A stretch of DNA of 64,000 nucleotides from Naganishia liquefaciens (lineage: Eukaryota; Basidiomycota; Tremellomycetes; Filobasidiales; Filobasidiaceae), in the NCBI GenBank assembly GCA_013423385.1, contig BLZA01000018.1, forward strand, positions 496,001 through 560,000, in the 5' to 3' direction. Each line of letters starts with the position of its first letter. The stretch's first letter is position 1. The notes below the pieces were generated by a model, which made no database searches, was not told the DNA's origin, and was given only the letters and a program-made list of their open reading frames with translations. Both the position numbers and the translations under genes were made by a program. This document shows, in pieces, positions 48,148-57,965 of the stretch.

Positions 48148-48416
48148 CTTATCTGAAATCAATCTGAATTCCACTAGCCGCCGGGGAATGCGGAATGTAT
48201 CTTGTCCAAAAGTGCCCGAATCTCAAACAAATTACGTTCGAGTGCTCAACCTCGAAGAAGCGCCGAAAGATAAGTGAGCGAGTCTCTCGACCTTGTCGGT
48301 GCCTGGACCATTCCCTGGTAGCTTTCACTGCAGTTGCAAGTAGCTATCGGACGTTCCAGACCGACCGAGATGATAAGAGTGATAAGGAGACTCGGTCGCA
48401 AGACTAGTTAGATAAG
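48148..48416. promoter_or_regulatory. cluster of five GATAAG sites (nitrogen GATA-factor type)
   Basis: GATAAG occurs at 48269-48274, 48372-48377, 48381-48386 and 48411-48416, and in reverse (CTTATC) at 48148-48153. They lie 435-703 bp before the nitrate transporter ATG and 226-494 bp before the SYLF gene ATG. AreA/Nit2 factors bind such HGATAR words, usually in pairs, to switch on nitrate uptake when preferred nitrogen is scarce. Confidence 0.55.
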
Positions 48417-48641
48417 ACAGACGGAACATTATGCGCCCCGAAATAGCTTCCTTAAATCCGGTCAAAGTCTGGCGTTTTCCAAGTCGGATCGGGCACACGA
48501 TCGGGAGCAAATCGCCCGTCCGGGGCTCAACGCTCAACTCGTCTCCGTACGTCAAACGTTGCTCAGCCAGTGTCGCTCTCCACACCGGTCAGCCAGGAGT
48601 CTGGCTCAAGTCGAGGATCAGAGCAGAGAAGGAACTGCATC

Positions 48642-49812
48642 ATGCCGGGCAGGTTGAACGCCTTCATCAGCAAGGCGCGCGAGACGGCTGTGAACGTGGG
48701 AAGTCAAGCGGGAACGGCGATTCGGGCAAGTTGCGCTGCGCAGGGACTTGCCATGCTTCTATTGATGCTTGTTTTTCCTTTGGGCTCAAAGGATACTTCC
48801 AATCTTGCAGCGTCTACGACGACGCATTCGCTAAGCCAAGTTTCATTCACCCTGGAAGCCGAAGCGACCCGCGCCGAGGCCATTTTAAAGGCATTCATGG
48901 CTCCTCCTCCAAATCCCTACGTCGGCAAGATCGCCGTCATGAACCGGATTCCGCGCGAAGTCGTTCAAAGGGCCAAAGGGTTCGCGGTTTTCACCGTCGT
49001 CAAGGCTGGCTTCATGTTCTCGGGCAAGGCAGGCTCTGGGTTGGTAGTTGCGAGGCTGCCGGATGGGAGCTGGAGTGCACCGAGTTGCATTGCCACAGCT
49101 GGAATAGGATGGGGTTTGCAGGTCGGGGCTGGTGGGTCCGCAGGAGAGCTGCAGCAATCATGGATTGTTGATTGACCTCCGAAAGATATTACCGAGTTCG
49201 TTATCGTCCTGAACAACGAGGACGCCGTAAAAGCCTTCTCTCAAGGAGGAAATGTTACCATTGGCGGTCAGTATTCTCTGCAGAGGCTCATGATTATGGT
49301 ACAGCGCCTGATTAATGCTTGACAGGAAACATTTCCGCAACTGCTGGCCCCGTGGGAGGCGGAGCGCAAGTGGCGGCGGCGATGCAACATCCCGCGCCAA
49401 TGTTTTCGTACACTAGGTCAAAAGGTGTGTATCGACGTTCCATGAGTTGAACCTGCGTTGATCATCCTCTCTTGCAGGGCTCTTTGCCGGCGTCAGTCTG
49501 GAAGGCACCGTTCTGGTAGAGCGAAAAGAGGCAAACCGGGCATTTTACGGAACCGCCATCTCGGTGAGCAGCCCTTTAGCCATCACGCATTTGACTCGAC
49601 GCTGATTACACGCGCGTTCGATGTCTCAGGCCCACGATATCCTCTCAGGAACCGTTCCGGCGCCAGAAATTGCCAACGGAATGTACGAGGTCATCGAGAC
49701 AGCAGAAGGAATTGACCCTATGCTGGATCCCGGATCGGCAACGCCGTCCACGGTCGCGCCGGGAGAGGAGGAGATGCTGCGACCAGAGAGCATTCCCGCT
49801 GACAAGCTTTGA
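48642..49812 (+). CDS. SYLF domain protein (Ysc84/SH3YL1 type)
   Basis: The SYLF domain binds phosphoinositide membranes and, in yeast Ysc84, actin at endocytic patches. The start is the ATG at 48642 (MPGRLNAFISKARETAVNVG). An intron (about 48735-48839, ends uncertain) then leads into TLEAEATRAEAILKAFMAPP. Domain blocks are IPREVVQRAKGFAVFTVVKA, FMFSGKAGSGLVVARLPDGS, WSAPSCIATAGIGWGLQVGA, DITEFVIVLNNEDAVKAF, GGNISATAGPVGGGAQVAAA and GLFAGVSLEGTVLVERKEAN. The intron before DITEF (about 49129-49184) joins G to AT. The domain is complete; no SH3 domain follows. The acidic C-terminus ends IPADKL. About 280 residues, divergent from the nitrate transporter across a shared upstream region. Confidence 0.85.
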
Positions 49813-50304
49813 CGAGGTCAAGTTGAGCAATATCGTCGCTTAGCCGAGGGATATCTCTGAGGCTTGCCTCTACTTGTAACAGTCAACCTACATTTGCTAC
49901 TGTAACTGCACTCCTTATAGCGTTGTACGACTACTTCATCATGCGATACATACGACCGTCTACTTGGATAACGATCAAGCTTCATACAGAGATGGCACCA
50001 AGATATGATCACCAAGTCCCCAAACCGGAAAAGCCAGGGACCCCGATATGCTCCCGAATTGACTGTCATCAAAAAGAACACTCCGTAATGGTTACAATTG
50101 CACCGTCACTTCTGAAGCTCGTGGCGACAGAATAGTGTGGACGTTCGACGTCGACCAGTCGACCACCATCGTCTGCGTCGTGGTTTTCAGACGAGTGGGT
50201 TCATGATCGCGCTGAGTTTGCAAGAGACATCGGTCAATCGTCCAAGCGCAAGACCGTCGTTTGTCCAGAAGACCACGATACTCACCAGCACCGTTTCCAG
50301 CAAG
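49813..50304. other. convergent 3' intergenic region
   Basis: Spacer between the SYLF gene (+) and the next minus-strand gene. Nothing was recognised. Confidence 0.4.
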
Positions 50305-50904
50305 CTATTGCAGAGCACGATGGGAGGAGGGCCGCTGGATTGCATAATCAGATCTGCTCCAGCTACCCCGTTCCCCCCTTTCGTGGCTCTGATCGAGCAC
50401 TTCTTGAAATGGATGTTGGCTAAGTGTAGGGCATCAGTTCCGTTACAACACGGTGACCTAATGACTTTACCTGTCGACAATGTTTGCTCGAAACTGCTCT
50501 TGATTGAGCGAAGCGTCCTCGGTACCGCCTGCGACAGATGAAAGATTGTCTGAACGACTCTCAACATGCATTCTCGATGTCACCAGTGGGGATTCACTCA
50601 CTTCGTAGTCGGAGCTGAGGGTCTGAAATTTCGCGTCCCCACTCTCCATCGGCGTCATCCCCGTGATCGCACACGCGACCTCGTGCCCTCGAATCATTCC
50701 CCGGACAGGAGATGAAGACCTGGATCCATCTCTCGGAGTGGAAGCACCAGACGATGTAGGCGAAGAGGACTTTTGTCGATTCGGAAGGAAGAGGTGTTTG
50801 ATGATCGGTGCTTGTGGTAGGACGATGTGATCGGGGGCTTTGCTCCGCCTGGTGTGAAGTGTGGAAGGGGTCATTGAAGGCGCTGATGTCTTGCTCGGCG
50901 ACAT
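50305..50904 (-). CDS. hypothetical Ser/Pro-rich protein
   Basis: No family was recognised. The ATG at 50904 begins MSPSKTSAPSMTPSTLHTRR. Exon 1 runs to SSDYE with a GTGAGT donor near 50605; exon 2 (after CTGTCGCAG) reads AVPRTLRSIKSSFEQTLST. A third exon from about 50408 reads LDQSHERGERGSWSRSDYAI and stops after SSHRALQ. About 155 residues in total. The first half holds a Ser-rich proline-directed segment (SSSPTSSGASTPRDGSRSSS), which suggests phosphorylation, and a motif IIKHLFLPNRQK. The clean in-phase splicing of three exons supports a real gene. It could be a small regulatory or cytoskeletal protein, but nothing here shows that. Confidence 0.5.
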
Positions 50905-51285
50905 CTTCTCAAGCAACGTCCTTCAAGCATGTAGCTGGCAACGCTTCTATACTATTCTGATATCTATACGTCCAGATGAATCGCCCTTCTTAAAGGAGCC
51001 TTCCTTTGATCTGCCCATCACACCATATCTTGGCCCGCAAGGAGATTACGATAGTCGCTTCGGGTCAACTGCTTCGATGCAGGTCAGGCCTTCCGCCGCG
51101 CAGGTCGCGCTTTACAATATTGGAGACGGCCTGCCACAAACGTATTTCTGACCATTCTCAGAGCGGTCGAAGACGTGTAGTGACAGCCAGGTTAAACCAC
51201 GTGCATCGCCTCGTGAATTAGAACTCTTCCGTCGAGCGACCTATGCGATACAACTCATGATATTATGGCTTCCATTGCCATGAGA
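50905..51285. other. intergenic
   Basis: Upstream DNA of the Ser/Pro-rich gene and 3' flank of the peroxidase; nothing was recognised. Confidence 0.35.
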
Positions 51286-52198
51286 CTACTTCGCAGCATT
51301 GAGCAGCTTTTCGATTTCGGGCTCGAGTGCTGACTGGTAGACAGTCAGGAGGTGAGCGAATAGATCGAGCAGGAAGTCAAGCCTCGTGAGACGCACCGGA
51401 TCCGTTCGGGCACCAAACCATTTTACTTCATCTCCATGAACGAGAAATTTAGAGAAGTTCCTGTGGAATCATAGAGGAGATCAGTTTGGCTTCGATGGCA
51501 CGCGACCTGGCAGCAAGCTTACCAATCGATATCCTTAACGCCTGCCTTTTCCTTCAGAACCTTATAGATGGGCTGGGTTGTGGGGCCGTTGACATCCGCC
51601 TGAATTTGTGACCGAAGACAGACATGCTATCAGGCACGGTCTCGCACTTTCGGGCGAAAGTAAACCTCACCTTTTTGGCAATCGGAAATTCTACACCGTA
51701 GTTGCGCTCGCAAAATTGCAAGATCTCGTCATCAGCTCCGGGTTCTTGTTTCCCGAATTGCTGCGAGTCTTGGTTCAGCTCAGAGCCATCACAATATTGG
51801 GCGATGCGTCGCTTACATTGCAAGGGAAACCAAAGACCTCGAGACCCTGCGGATGGTATTTAGCGTACAAGGCTTGCAGCCCTGATGTGAAGCAGGAGTC
51901 ATCATCTGCCGTATGAAGTGACTAGAGATATATCGATACCTTTATAGTGGGGAGTTAAACCACACGCAGAAGCCACATTGACAAAGAGGATCGGCTTGCC
52001 CTTGAGATCCTTCAAGGCCACAGATCGACCGGGTTGCTCTACCTGTGACATGGGTCATTCGCTTGTTACACAGTTCGTCGCAACCGAACTCACGCTGAGA
52101 TCGTACAAAGACATTTTCGAAGTGGTGCTGATTGTTCTCGTGCTGACTCGAGCCGCGGACAGTAAACGTGTAGATTTTGAGACGATTGTAACGCTCAT
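51286..52198 (-). CDS. glutathione peroxidase-like thiol peroxidase (Gpx3/Hyr1 type)
   Basis: Reduces hydroperoxides, in fungi usually with thioredoxin. The peroxidatic Cys lies in NVASACGLTPHYKGL, the resolving-region motif is GFPCNQFGKQEPG, and WNFSKFLVHGDEVKWFG carries the conserved Trp-Asn. No selenocysteine is used (TGT codon). The end is PEIEKLLNAAK. Two in-frame starts exist: the ATG at 52198 gives a 28-residue leader (MSVTIVSKSTRLLSAARVST and on) rich in Ser, Thr and Arg with no acidic residue, typical of mitochondria. The ATG at 52114 (MSLYDLS) gives the cytosolic length. An intron follows DLS (GTGAGT...CACAG), and three or four more are present. Intact. Confidence 0.88.
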
Positions 52199-52839
52199 GC
52201 TTGACCGTCGCGGACGGACAGACGTGGAATCCCGGCCTGGCTGCTATTCGAAGTGAACCTCCGACCGATCGCTCGGTCCGGCGGATTGGAGACCCCGGAT
52301 GAACGCGGACGCAAAACTGAATGATCGGAACAACCGCGCAAGAATTATGTCAAGTAGCAGCGATATCGCGCAAAAGGTGAAAGCTATTGCAAGTTGCATC
52401 GGAAAATCATTGATGGCGAAGAAGAAGATCAATACAGAGTCCTGCGCTGCAACGCCCTGAACGCTCCGACGATGGCGAAGAAATGGGATTGCAAGCATTC
52501 CTACACAGATTGACTGCCCACCAAGCGGCCTTTGTAAACACAGCGGCCCAATTGATCTGCGCATGCGTCCTTGAGCACAGAATTCTCGCCTCGCAAAGCC
52601 AGGCGCAAGCAAAACCTGTTCCGCGCATAATGTGATCTGAGACGTCGCGCACAACAATTGTGCTGTTCTTCGAGAAGAATTTTACTACTTCACCAAAGGA
52701 TCTTTCCATAACGTTTGACCTCATGCATAGGCTGGTCAAGAAGCAAAGTCCACCAACACGATCTCTCTAGAGGGAGCCGGAGAACACACTTCGTTCGACT
52801 AGGACAACTAACCGGGTCACGACGAGATCTCGAAAGCTG
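52199..52839. other. intergenic, promoter of the peroxidase gene
   Basis: A minus-strand frame of about 137 codons exists (52244-52657) but has no protein-like features. Nothing else was recognised. Confidence 0.35.
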
Positions 52840-53330
52840 ATTGACTGCGAGCGCGAACGAGCACGTGTATGAGGGGTTTGACACTAGCGAAGTAGCGACT
52901 ACACTCTCTGCATTTCAAGACGGGATTTTACGATACCGGAAGTGGGAGACAAGGGTAGCTAATCCTGAGAAGTCTTGCACTCAAGGAAGCTTATAAAATT
53001 AGCGAGAATCAAATGGTGCATCAATAAGTCATTTGACTATCACAATGGGGCATCTCCCTTCCTATATATACGCATCCAGGGAGGGCGCATAGCTGTAGAC
53101 ATCAGCGGGAAATGTGCCGTAAGGCAGATGTTGAAAAGGGAATCTGCCCTTGAGCAGGTATTTCGGCATATACAATGACAGATGTTCTGGCAGATGTTCT
53201 GGCAGATGTTTTGGTAGATGGTTGTTGAGACTTCTGCCGCTGGGCAGATGTCGGCTTGCTGATTTCAAGTTCCTTCAAAGACACTGCTGAAGACACGTCA
53301 CAAGTGGTCTTGAAGCCGGCAGTCGAATGT
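52840..53330. mobile_element. old, diverged LTR relic related to the young LTR element
   Basis: The stretch about 52865-53070 aligns by eye with the LTR at 53435-53996. Shared words include gggtagctaatcctgag, gtcttgcactc and tatatata in the same order. Outer limits are estimates. It is decayed and looks much older than the neighbouring insertion. Confidence 0.6.
53179..53226. repeat. 12-bp tandem repeat in the LTR relic
   Basis: cagatgttctgg, cagatgttctgg, cagatgttttgg and a weaker fourth unit tagatggttgtt. Confidence 0.8.
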
Positions 53331-53434
53331 TCGGGAGCGATGATTGGGTGAAGCCACTGGCACTAACTACAACTGAGGTGTTGGACCCAGACCACTAAAT
53401 ACTATAAGCTTAGGTAGAGCATTGCAAAGGGGTG

Positions 53435-53996
53435 TGTCGCGGGCGAGAAGTCAATATCGCTATAGCGATATTATTCCGCCGTTGTATGAGGGATCCAGCA
53501 CTAACGATGTACTCTTATTACGTAGGCTAGGACTTAGAATACCTTAAGTGGAAGACGAGGGTAGCTAATCCTGAGAAAGTCTTGCACTCGAGGTAGCTTC
53601 GGAATTAAAGGTGAATCAAAGGGTGTATCATAGAGCATGAGAGCTATTACAGGTCTGAGAAGCCAGCTATATATACCTATTAGATTAGGCTACGTGGTGG
53701 CTTGAACTATAGAGTCATGTACTCAGTACAATGTATGATGGTGCAATGCACTATGGCTCAATGCACTATGGTACAATGCACTTTGGTGCAATGCACTATG
53801 GCGCAGTGGACTATGGTACAATGTACTAAGTGCAATGCACTATGATGCGATGTACTATGGTGCAATGGACTTTGCACCCCGCCAGGCGGCTATTGGAAGG
53901 CGACGCTTACTGTAGACCAGCCATCAGATGTCATAGTGTGTACCGCAGGTACAGCCACATCCCAGCTGGCTACTAGATACAAGCTGTCTTTCTACA
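53435..53996 (-). repeat. left LTR (562 bp)
   Basis: Contains a perfect 20-bp palindrome at 53453-53472 and ten units of a 15-bp repeat (consensus caatgcactatggtg) at 53729-53877, and a tatatata word near 53670. Confidence 0.9.
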
Positions 53997-54036
53997 ATTT
54001 CTCCCCGCCAGGAAGAAGACAACGCCCACGTTGTCC

Positions 54037-55872
54037 TTACCATCGCCAATTATGCAACTTGCCTTTCTTTCGAAGCGAGATCAACTGGAAGTGCATCGCT
54101 TCAGGCAACAGGTGCCACAGCATCTCCCTAAAAAAACCGGAGACGCCTTTCAGCATGATAGTGGAGGCTGGATTGATCTTGATGTGTGGGAAGTTTTTCT
54201 TCAAGTATTGCGAATCGATGAGAGATATAGCTGACCCCGTATCGATGCAGACTTCGTGTGAGGCCCCGGTCTTTCCTCCTATCTTAGCCATGGCGAAGGT
54301 AGGAACTTTGTCTGAGTGTCTGTTCTGGAGCGAGGCTTGCTCGATGACGGTGTTGTTACAGATAGAATCGTAGAGGTCATCGTAACCTTCGTTGTCTTGC
54401 TCAGGTAGTGAGAGATCAGCTACATTGGACTCCACTTCTTCAAATCTGGTTGAAGCCATGTTGGCTTGTCGTTCTGGATGAATCTGGGGAGCGCCTTTGG
54501 GCTTGTCGGTAGTGCTAGGCCATCTGGCCCTCGAGGTCGGTATCTTGTTGGGAACCGAAGTTGGACGGTAAGACGAGACGTTGTTGGACTTGGTTGTCTT
54601 TTTTTGGCAGTCTCGATACCAATGCATTCCTCCGCATGAACACGGCTTGGGTGGTTTGGAAGGGTCTCGGTTAACGGGCTTGGTGTTTGTAGAAGGCCCA
54701 TTCCGGTCTCCGCCAAGACCTGGTGATCCCCTATTCGAGTTGCCATCGGACCTTCGAGAAGCCCACGGTCCGCTCCATCTCAGACCCTTCTCGTAGTCTA
54801 GTAGGATCCTTCGGAACTTGAGGAGGTCGGTATCGACTGTGATCGAGCTTTTCAAGGTAGGCAACATGTGATCCGGCAGGCCATCCAAAATGTCCAGGAT
54901 GAGCTCTGATTCGGGGGTCGTTTCGTCGAAAACGTAAGCTTGCAGGTCCACTTTGGCGTCGAAGTAGTCAACCATGGCTTCATTTGGACGAAGGTCTCGT
55001 TTCTTCCACTGTCTTTTCTTCTCGGCCAAGTAATTTGCCTCCAAGAATCTTTCCCGCAATGCGCCCTGCCAGTGGTTCCAAGTGGTGTAGAGGGCACGGC
55101 GAGGGCCAAGCCGCGTGAACCATCTCAAAGCGGTGCCTTTGAGGATGACCGAAAGTAGGGCGACAATGTCGGACTCAGAGCATTTGGTGGATTCGAAAAT
55201 GGCGTCGACCTGCTCGATCCAGGTCTCCACATCTTCCCCCTTGTCTCCTTTGAACTTCGGCAAATCGGAGGCTTTGAGTTTGGTAGTGTGAGAATTCTGT
55301 AGAGGAGGAATAGGGTAAGCGTGGTTATGTGCGCTAGGATATGCAGGTTGGCCGACGTACCGTGAGTCATGAGCCTGAGGGGAACGGGGTACTCGACCGT
55401 GATTGTTGATGGGATCATTCGAAGCTATTCCGATGTCCATTTGGTCTTCGACAGGAACGCTTGGAATTCCTTGATCGATGTCCACGCCCGATGGCGTGAA
55501 AGAGGAAGTCTTGTTGATGTTCGGCGGAGAGGTCTCAGGCATTTTGCTCTTCCCAATCATAAGCTGTTCAACACGAATTTCGAAGTCACGCTGCTGTTGT
55601 TGCAACTGTTGTTGGAAATTTCTCTGCATCTCCATGATCATGGTCTGCAGCTCTTCGGTGTGCAAGGCGTTGGCTCTCTGAGTGAGAGCTGGCATAGAAG
55701 GCAGACGAGATGTCTTTTCGGGATTTGGTCGGGCTGGAAGCTCTGTTGGACGATTGCTCACGCTATCTCCCGGAGTAGGAGTAGTCGGAGATTGGATATT
55801 AACGGTATGGCTGGCCTCTGACAAGGGTGTCAATAGGGAGGAGCTACCAGAGGGATCAGGATCAGCAGACAT
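54037..55872 (-). CDS. gag with start of protease, part of the LTR element
   Basis: Fossil element gene. The gag core (about 54780-55290) reads ASDLPKFKGDKGEDVETWIE and KGTALRWFTRLGPRRALYTT, typical of Ty3/gypsy gag. A knuckle CSCGGMHWYRDC follows, then the first part of an aspartic protease. The N-terminus has a Gln-rich coiled coil. It belongs to the element and not to the host. Confidence 0.8.
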   Translation of the reverse strand: MSADPDPSGSSSLLTPLSEASHTVNIQSPTTPTPGDSVSNRPTELPARPNPEKTSRLPSMPALTQRANALHTEELQTMIMEMQRNFQQQLQQQQRDFEIRVEQLMIGKSKMPETSPPNINKTSSFTPSGVDIDQGIPSVPVEDQMDIGIASNDPINNHGRVPRSPQAHDSRYVGQPAYPSAHNHAYPIPPLQNSHTTKLKASDLPKFKGDKGEDVETWIEQVDAIFESTKCSESDIVALLSVILKGTALRWFTRLGPRRALYTTWNHWQGALRERFLEANYLAEKKRQWKKRDLRPNEAMVDYFDAKVDLQAYVFDETTPESELILDILDGLPDHMLPTLKSSITVDTDLLKFRRILLDYEKGLRWSGPWASRRSDGNSNRGSPGLGGDRNGPSTNTKPVNRDPSKPPKPCSCGGMHWYRDCQKKTTKSNNVSSYRPTSVPNKIPTSRARWPSTTDKPKGAPQIHPERQANMASTRFEEVESNVADLSLPEQDNEGYDDLYDSICNNTVIEQASLQNRHSDKVPTFAMAKIGGKTGASHEVCIDTGSAISLIDSQYLKKNFPHIKINPASTIMLKGVSGFFREMLWHLLPEAMHFQLISLRKKGKLHNWRW

Positions 55873-56295
55873 CGTGCGTGATCTGTGCGTAGCTAGTGGC
55901 TGTGTCTAAAGCTAAGGCTGTACTTGAAGCCCAGGTTGCGTGAAAGCGAGGAAGTGACGATGCGAGTCAGCTCCTGATAATGAGTTGTTGCTTGTAGACG
56001 AAGTTCGGTGGTTGAACTCTACTGACGCTACTGTTGGTCAGGTGAAGTCACGCTAGGTAGCGTTGTTGAGCTGGCCTAGGTGTAGTCGATTGGTGATGAA
56101 GGTTGAGCTGTCCCGAACCTTGTAGATCGAACTCTGAAGATCGATGTGAGCGCTGTTGATGGGAGACTAGGCTGGCCTAAGTCTCAAAACCGGTTGCTGA
56201 GGGTTGTAGTTAACTGTTGGTGACGCCAATGATCAAAGCAAACTAGTCGGAGCCTAGGTAATAAAGTGCTGAAATCCCAGACCGGGCCCCAAAGT

Positions 56296-56857
56296 TGTCG
56301 CGGGCGAGAAGTCAATATCGCTATAGCGATATTATTCCGCCGTTGTATGAGGGATCCAGCACTAACGATGTACTCTTATTACGTAGGCTAGGACTTAGAA
56401 TACCTTAAGTGGAAGACGAGGGTAGCTAATCCTGAGAAAGTCTTGCACTCGAGGTAGCTTCGGAATTAAAGGTGAATCAAAGGGTGTATCATAGAGCATG
56501 AGAGCTATTACAGGTCTGAGAAGCCAGCTATATATACCTATTAGATTAGGCTACGTGGTGGCTTGAACTATAGAGTCATGTACTCAGTACAATGTATGAT
56601 GGTGCAATGCACTATGGCTCAATGCACTATGGTACAATGCACTTTGGTGCAATGCACTATGGCGCAGTGGACTATGGTACAATGTACTAAGTGCAATGCA
56701 CTATGATGCGATGTACTATGGTGCAATGGACTTTGCACCCCGCCAGGCGGCTATTGGAAGGCGACGCTTACTGTAGACCAGCCATCAGATGTCATAGTGT
56801 GTACCGCAGGTACAGCCACATCCCAGCTGGCTACTAGATACAAGCTGTCTTTCTACA
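56296..56857 (-). repeat. right LTR (562 bp)
   Basis: Direct copy of the left LTR at an offset of 2861 bp, with the same palindrome (56314-56333) and 15-bp array (56590-56738). This is the 5' LTR in the element's own orientation. Confidence 0.9.
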
Positions 56858-56973
56858 GGGTGTCTCTTTACACCAGTCATGGTCCGTCCAGGATGTCTGA
56901 GATCCGTAGGAAATAGGAATTTCGTAGAAGACACTTGCTGCACGATGCGAAATGTCTGAATCATTTGAACTGT

Positions 56974-57126
56974 GTGGACTATCTGAACTATCTGGACTAT
57001 CTGGACTATCTGGACTATCTGGACTATCTGGACTATCTGGACTATCTGGACTATCTGGACTATCTGGACTATCTGGACTATCTGGACTATCTGGACTATC
57101 TGGACTATCTGGATTATCTGAATTGT
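56974..57126. repeat. 9-bp minisatellite (CTGGACTAT)n
   Basis: Thirteen perfect units (56992-57108) flanked by four imperfect ones. The unit opens a frame of Leu-Asp-Tyr repeats, but no start, promoter or flanking coding sequence supports a protein. It begins about 115 bp past the LTR element. Confidence 0.92.
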
Positions 57127-57965
57127 CTGCCCTTTATGAATCGTCTGAACTGAATGAATTATACAGACTACCTGACTGATCTGAGACTTTCTGTGCTCGG
57201 TACACGATTTGCACTAAATGGACCGAAATATGTAAAGCTCGGTAGTGTAGGGCGTCCACTAACGGCCTGATATGACTGCGTGATGACCGACTATAAGATC
57301 TGATGAGCCCGGCCTCTCTCGGACTATTCGGAGAAGCTGGAGAGCTGAATGGCCTTCGACTTCTTTGTCAGAGCTAAGATGGTAACGAGTGCTAGGATGG
57401 AGCTACTGAAAGGTTCACATAAGCGGCGCTGAAAACGGAGGAGCAGGAATCGTGTGGTGATGCTACCCACCACTGACGATACTTACGAAATGAGTTGTAA
57501 AGGCAAAGCAAAGATGAGCGATTGATGACTCGTTTACCTCCTGTGAGACGGGGCTCGCTGTGTACACTCGCGACACGTACGTTACGTGCGGCGGAAGTAA
57601 CAGTGGCAGCAGCCGCGGGGAGCGGACGTTCTGTCTCGTAGCTGTAAGGCGAACGGCGTCTATAACGTAGCTCTTCAGCTGAGCTTGAAAGCGATAAAAG
57701 ATAACCGAAAGCCCAGCTGGATTACAATCACAAGTCACGAGAGACCACAGGTCCAAACGGGAAGAAGCGCGATTTCTGTGAGCACGATCTTCGATCACTT
57801 ACTTCATCTTAAACAACTTAAGGTTGGCTCAGCTTTTGTGCGAGATTTTAAAGACAAGACACGAAGGTTGATTCGTATGGCTATAATCAAGTGTTACAAT
57901 GATGAGAAAAGGTATATGATTTGTCTGGAAACTCGGCCCGGAATATACGGTGCAGAGTCGGGTGG
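57127..57965. other. intergenic
   Basis: Downstream of the GH18 gene. Short frames only; nothing was recognised. Confidence 0.35.

Larger units (their letters stand above)
53435..56857 (-). mobile_element. Ty3/gypsy-type LTR retrotransposon, young, non-autonomous
   Basis: Both LTRs are 562 bp (53435-53996 and 56296-56857), begin TGT and end ACA, and look identical by eye. The element is flanked by the 5-bp duplication gggtg (53430-53434 and 56858-56862), so the insertion is whole at its ends. It reads on the minus strand. Beside the right LTR, 56274-56291 (atcccagaccgggcccca) looks like the tRNA 3' end complement used as primer site; a purine-rich tract borders the left LTR. Inside I see gag, a CCHC-like knuckle and the start of an aspartic protease (DTGSAISLID), but no reverse transcriptase, RNase H or integrase, so it is incomplete and would depend on a relative. 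Identical LTRs suggest a very recent age. Confidence 0.9.

Noticed and set aside
52244-52657. 137-codon minus-strand frame between peroxidase and LTR relic
   Set aside because: No recognisable features, and it begins at the upstream side of the peroxidase gene; likely chance.
56935-57179. Leu-Asp-Tyr and Leu-Ser-Gly repeat proteins
   Set aside because: Both are frames of the 9-bp minisatellite with no supporting flanking gene.
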